This document shows, in pieces, positions 61,920 to 64,000 of a DNA stretch of 64,000 nucleotides. The notes beneath the pieces were generated by a model. The model did not search any database and was not told the origin of the DNA. It saw nothing but the letters and a program-made list of their open reading frames with translations. How positions within the stretch are numbered: the first letter of the stretch is position 1; every line of letters starts with the position of its first letter. Origin of the DNA: CAVVPY01 sp963750295 (GTDB taxonomy: Bacteria > Actinomycetota > Actinomycetes > Mycobacteriales > Jatrophihabitantaceae); the NCBI GenBank assembly GCA_963750295.1, contig CAVVPY010000008.1:186001-250000 (forward strand), read 5' to 3'. The translations under genes were made by a program, and so were the position numbers.

Positions 61920-62552
61920 CTAATCCGGCAGCACGAGCCCGCCACCCGTCCAGCGCAGCCCGGTGAGGTCGGCGACCCGATACTCGGCGTCGGCGACCTC
62001 CTCGCGGTCACCGACCGCCACCACGGTGCGCACCCCGGCGGCACGGGCCGAAGTGATGCCGGCCGCGGCGTCCTCGAGCACGATCGCATCGCGGGTGTCG
62101 ACGCCGACTCGCGCGGCCGCGGTGCGGTAACCCTCGGGGTCGGGCTTGCCGTGCGCCACGTCGTCGGCGGTCACCAGGACGGCCGGGGGCTCGATCCCGG
62201 CCGCTGCGAGCCGGGCCAGCGCCAGTTCGCGCCGGCCCGACGTGACCACCCCCCACTCGCCGGGACCGAACTGCGCGAGCAGATCGACAGCTCCCGCGAT
62301 CGCGCCGACGTGCCCCGCTGCCTCGACCTCGTACCGATCGATGCGGGCGAGCGCGTCGCTCGTCCCGCGACCGGGGACGAGGTGGGCGACGGTGTCGGCC
62401 GACCGGCGCCCGTGCACCACTTTGGTCACCTCGTCCGGGTCGAAACCCAGCTCGCCCGCCCAGCGGGTCCATGCGGCGACGACGGCCGCGTCGGAGTCGA
62501 CGAGCACCCCGTCACAGTCGAACAGCACGGCGCTGCCCCTGACCAGCCTCAC
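61920..62552 (-). CDS. HAD-family phosphatase (beta-phosphoglucomutase-like)
   Basis: A 210-residue HAD hydrolase from GTG 62552. Motif I FDCDGVLVDSD carries the nucleophile and acid Asp, motif II is VVTSGRRE, motif III Lys is HGKPDPEGY, and motif IV is VLEDAAAG. The cap is helical (subclass I), as in sugar phosphatases and phosphoglycolate phosphatases. The start overlaps the upstream dehydrogenase stop (GTGA), so the two form an operon. Its stop is directly adjacent to the convergent PQQ gene's stop. Confidence 0.9.
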   Translation of the reverse strand: MRLVRGSAVLFDCDGVLVDSDAAVVAAWTRWAGELGFDPDEVTKVVHGRRSADTVAHLVPGRGTSDALARIDRYEVEAAGHVGAIAGAVDLLAQFGPGEWGVVTSGRRELALARLAAAGIEPPAVLVTADDVAHGKPDPEGYRTAAARVGVDTRDAIVLEDAAAGITSARAAGVRTVVAVGDREEVADAEYRVADLTGLRWTGGGLVLPD

Positions 62553-63574
62553 GACACCGGTCGGTTGCGGTAGCGACCGACGAGCTCGCGCGTCGCGACC
62601 TGCATGCGTACCGGCGGCAGGCCCCGTGCGATCAGGGTCAGGTCATCGAGCACCATCGAGCCGACGTCGTGAAAGGCCTGCGGGATCGCCCCGGCCCGAT
62701 GCGGTGAGAGCACCAGTCCCTCGATCGAGCGCGCTCGGTGCTCGCGCGGCATCGGCTCGTCCGGCCACACGTCGACGGCTGCGAGCAACCGGCCGTCCGC
62801 GGCGCGGTCCAGCATGGCGTCGAAATCCACGATCGGTGCCCGGCTGACGAGCACGAGCCTGCTACCCGCGGGCAGCAGGTCGAACTCGCGCGCGCCGAGC
62901 AACCGCTCCGACTCCGCAGTGACCGTCGCGAGCACGAACACGAACCGGCTCGACCGCAACAGGTCGTCGAGCGGAACCGGTTCGACGCCGTGCGAGCGCA
63001 ACACTGCCTCCGGTAGCCACGGGTCGTAGGCGCGCACGCGGCAGCGGAACGGGTCCAGCAACGGACGCAACGCACGACCGAGGTTGCCGAAGCCGACGAA
63101 GCCGACGTCGCAACCGCTCAACAGCACCGAACCAGCGTTCGCCGCTGCGACGTAGCCTTCGCGACCGGCGCGGAATGCTCGGTCCTGCCAGGTGATCCCC
63201 CTCGCCAGGTCGAGCGCCAGCCCGAGCGCGAACTCGGCGACGGCCTGCCCGTAGGCCGGGCCGCACCCCAGCACCTGGATGCCCCGCTCGAAGCACCGCG
63301 CGTAATCGACGTTCGGGTAGAAGTTCCCCTCGACGTTGAGGACAGCACGCAGCAGCGGCGCCGCATCCAGGCGTGCCGCGGGCAGGTCCGGCTGCCCGAC
63401 GATGGCCCACGCCCGTGGGAGCACTTCCTCGAGCCGCCCGGGCATGCCTTCGAGATCGAGCACCTCGAAACTCGCGTCCAGCGCTGCGCGGACGTCCGCC
63501 GTGAACATCCGCGCACCCGACTGCGGTTCCGGCGTCAGGACGACCACCGGACGTTGCGCGCCGGGAGAGGTCAT
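62549..63574 (-). CDS. D-isomer-specific 2-hydroxyacid dehydrogenase
   Basis: A 341-residue NAD-dependent dehydrogenase from ATG 63574, with AGGAGG nine bases upstream. The nucleotide motif is VGFVGFGNLGRALRPLLDPF. The catalytic triad appears as Arg in LVSRAPIVDFDAM, Glu in VDVWPDEPMP and His in VLSPHRAGAIPQA. The N-terminal domain shows CGPAYGQAVAEFALGLALDLARG before the Rossmann domain. It reduces a 2-oxoacid or oxidises a 2-hydroxyacid such as glycerate or phosphoglycerate analogues. The coupled HAD phosphatase may act on a related sugar or acid phosphate. Confidence 0.9.
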   Translation of the reverse strand: MTSPGAQRPVVVLTPEPQSGARMFTADVRAALDASFEVLDLEGMPGRLEEVLPRAWAIVGQPDLPAARLDAAPLLRAVLNVEGNFYPNVDYARCFERGIQVLGCGPAYGQAVAEFALGLALDLARGITWQDRAFRAGREGYVAAANAGSVLLSGCDVGFVGFGNLGRALRPLLDPFRCRVRAYDPWLPEAVLRSHGVEPVPLDDLLRSSRFVFVLATVTAESERLLGAREFDLLPAGSRLVLVSRAPIVDFDAMLDRAADGRLLAAVDVWPDEPMPREHRARSIEGLVLSPHRAGAIPQAFHDVGSMVLDDLTLIARGLPPVRMQVATRELVGRYRNRPVS

Positions 63575-63664
63575 GGCTGGCATCCTCCTCCTGCCGGTGC
63601 GCATCCCGATCACCTCACCGGATACGTTGCATCGAGGACACCACCCGCGGGAACGGAGGTCGGC

Positions 63665-64000
63665 GTGAGCATCCTGGGCACCCGGGTCGTGCGGGTCGAG
63701 GACCCGAAGCTGATCACGTCAGGCGGTGTCTACACCGACGATCTGCAGACAGGCGACCTGACCGGTGCCGCGTTCCTGACGCTCGTGCGCTCGCCGATCG
63801 CGCACGCCCGCATCACCAGCGTCGACACCTCTGCCGCACTGGCCGCCCCCGGCGTGCTCGGCGTGTGGACCAACGAGGACCTGGCCGATCTCGCGCCGAT
63901 CGCACCGGCGTCCAGGGCGGTGAACAAGGCAATGATCCGGCCCTGGCTCGCCGACCAGGTCGTGCGCTTCGTCGGGGAGCCGATCGCGGCCGTGCTCACC
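63665..64000 (+). CDS. Xanthine/CO dehydrogenase-type molybdopterin-binding subunit, 3'-truncated by window edge
   Basis: Only the first 112 residues are visible, from GTG 63665 with a GGAGGT RBS. ILGTRVVRVEDPKLITSGGVYTDDLQTGDLTGAAFLTLVRSPIAHARITSVDTSAALAAPGVLGVWTNEDL and VVRFVGEPIAAVL are the conserved N-terminal a/b hammerhead of the molybdenum hydroxylase large subunit. Such subunits oxidise purines, aldehydes or CO together with FAD and [2Fe-2S] subunits expected just beyond the edge. Divergent from the dehydrogenase-HAD operon. Confidence 0.9.
   Translation, partial: MSILGTRVVRVEDPKLITSGGVYTDDLQTGDLTGAAFLTLVRSPIAHARITSVDTSAALAAPGVLGVWTNEDLADLAPIAPASRAVNKAMIRPWLADQVVRFVGEPIAAVLT

Overview
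The window is 64 kb of very GC-rich DNA with actinobacterial gene content. Markers include SepH, DUF2530 and DUF3027 proteins, the futalosine menaquinone genes mqnB/mqnD, an XPB-type helicase with its helicase-associated partner, a DUF3263 protein, a LytR_C protein, a CIRCE-controlled groEL, LppX/LprAFG-like lipoproteins, many GTG starts and many 4-base GTGA/ATGA gene overlaps. I infer Actinomycetota, perhaps a Frankineae-like lineage; the genus is a guess I would not defend. I see no tRNA, rRNA, CRISPR array, insertion sequence or prophage.

Layout. 1-11 kb: 3' part of a biotin-dependent carboxylase alpha subunit, a secreted protein, an NAD(P)H-quinone/dihydrolipoamide-type reductase, a gamma-glutamylcyclotransferase-like protein, an amidohydrolase-pdxH pair, a small citrate synthase and a secreted M4 metalloprotease. 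11.3-22.3 kb: sepH, two ABC exporter half-transporters, an RNA 2'-O-methyltransferase, marR with an MFS exporter, DUF2530, DUF3027, a second MFS protein and mqnB. Seven of these genes are split by many small frameshifts, nearly all fitting single inserted bases, which looks like a patch of poor sequence and not gene decay. 22.3-28 kb: mqnD, an extended cold-shock protein, a small conserved protein, the helicase-associated protein and the XPB helicase. 28-36.6 kb: a tetR/SnoaL/NmrA-like divergent unit with a clear operator, an alpha/beta hydrolase, a 499-residue protein of unknown function, an ECF sigma/anti-sigma pair, two tandem paralogous lipoproteins and a DinB-like protein. 36.6-44.4 kb: a Na+/H+ antiporter fused to a UBP zinc finger, dodecin, a secreted glycerophosphodiesterase, groEL with two CIRCE operators, an ABC-2 exporter and cspA. 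44.5-50.2 kb: an accessory stretch holding an ECF sigma factor, a membrane protein with six META-like repeats, and a DUF559 gene bracketed by pairs of a 55-bp palindromic repeat; then thrC, preceded by a SAM-I (S-box) riboswitch. 50.2-64 kb: LytR_C and DUF3263 proteins, a WXG-like small protein with an alpha/beta hydrolase, an acyl-CoA ligase-MFS-SRPBCC run, a lipoprotein, a surface protein with a sortase, an FAD dehydrogenase, a PQQ-repeat secreted protein, a HAD phosphatase with a 2-hydroxyacid dehydrogenase, and the 5' end of a xanthine dehydrogenase-type molybdoenzyme subunit.

How it works together. Most of the window is housekeeping (menaquinone, PLP, TCA and threonine synthesis, heat and cold shock, cell division) with regulated export and envelope functions between. 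The most distinctive signals are the SAM riboswitch on thrC, the exact 55-bp repeat pairs (8-bp spacers) around the DUF559 gene, the sigma/six-META signalling pair, and the unexplained 499-residue protein.
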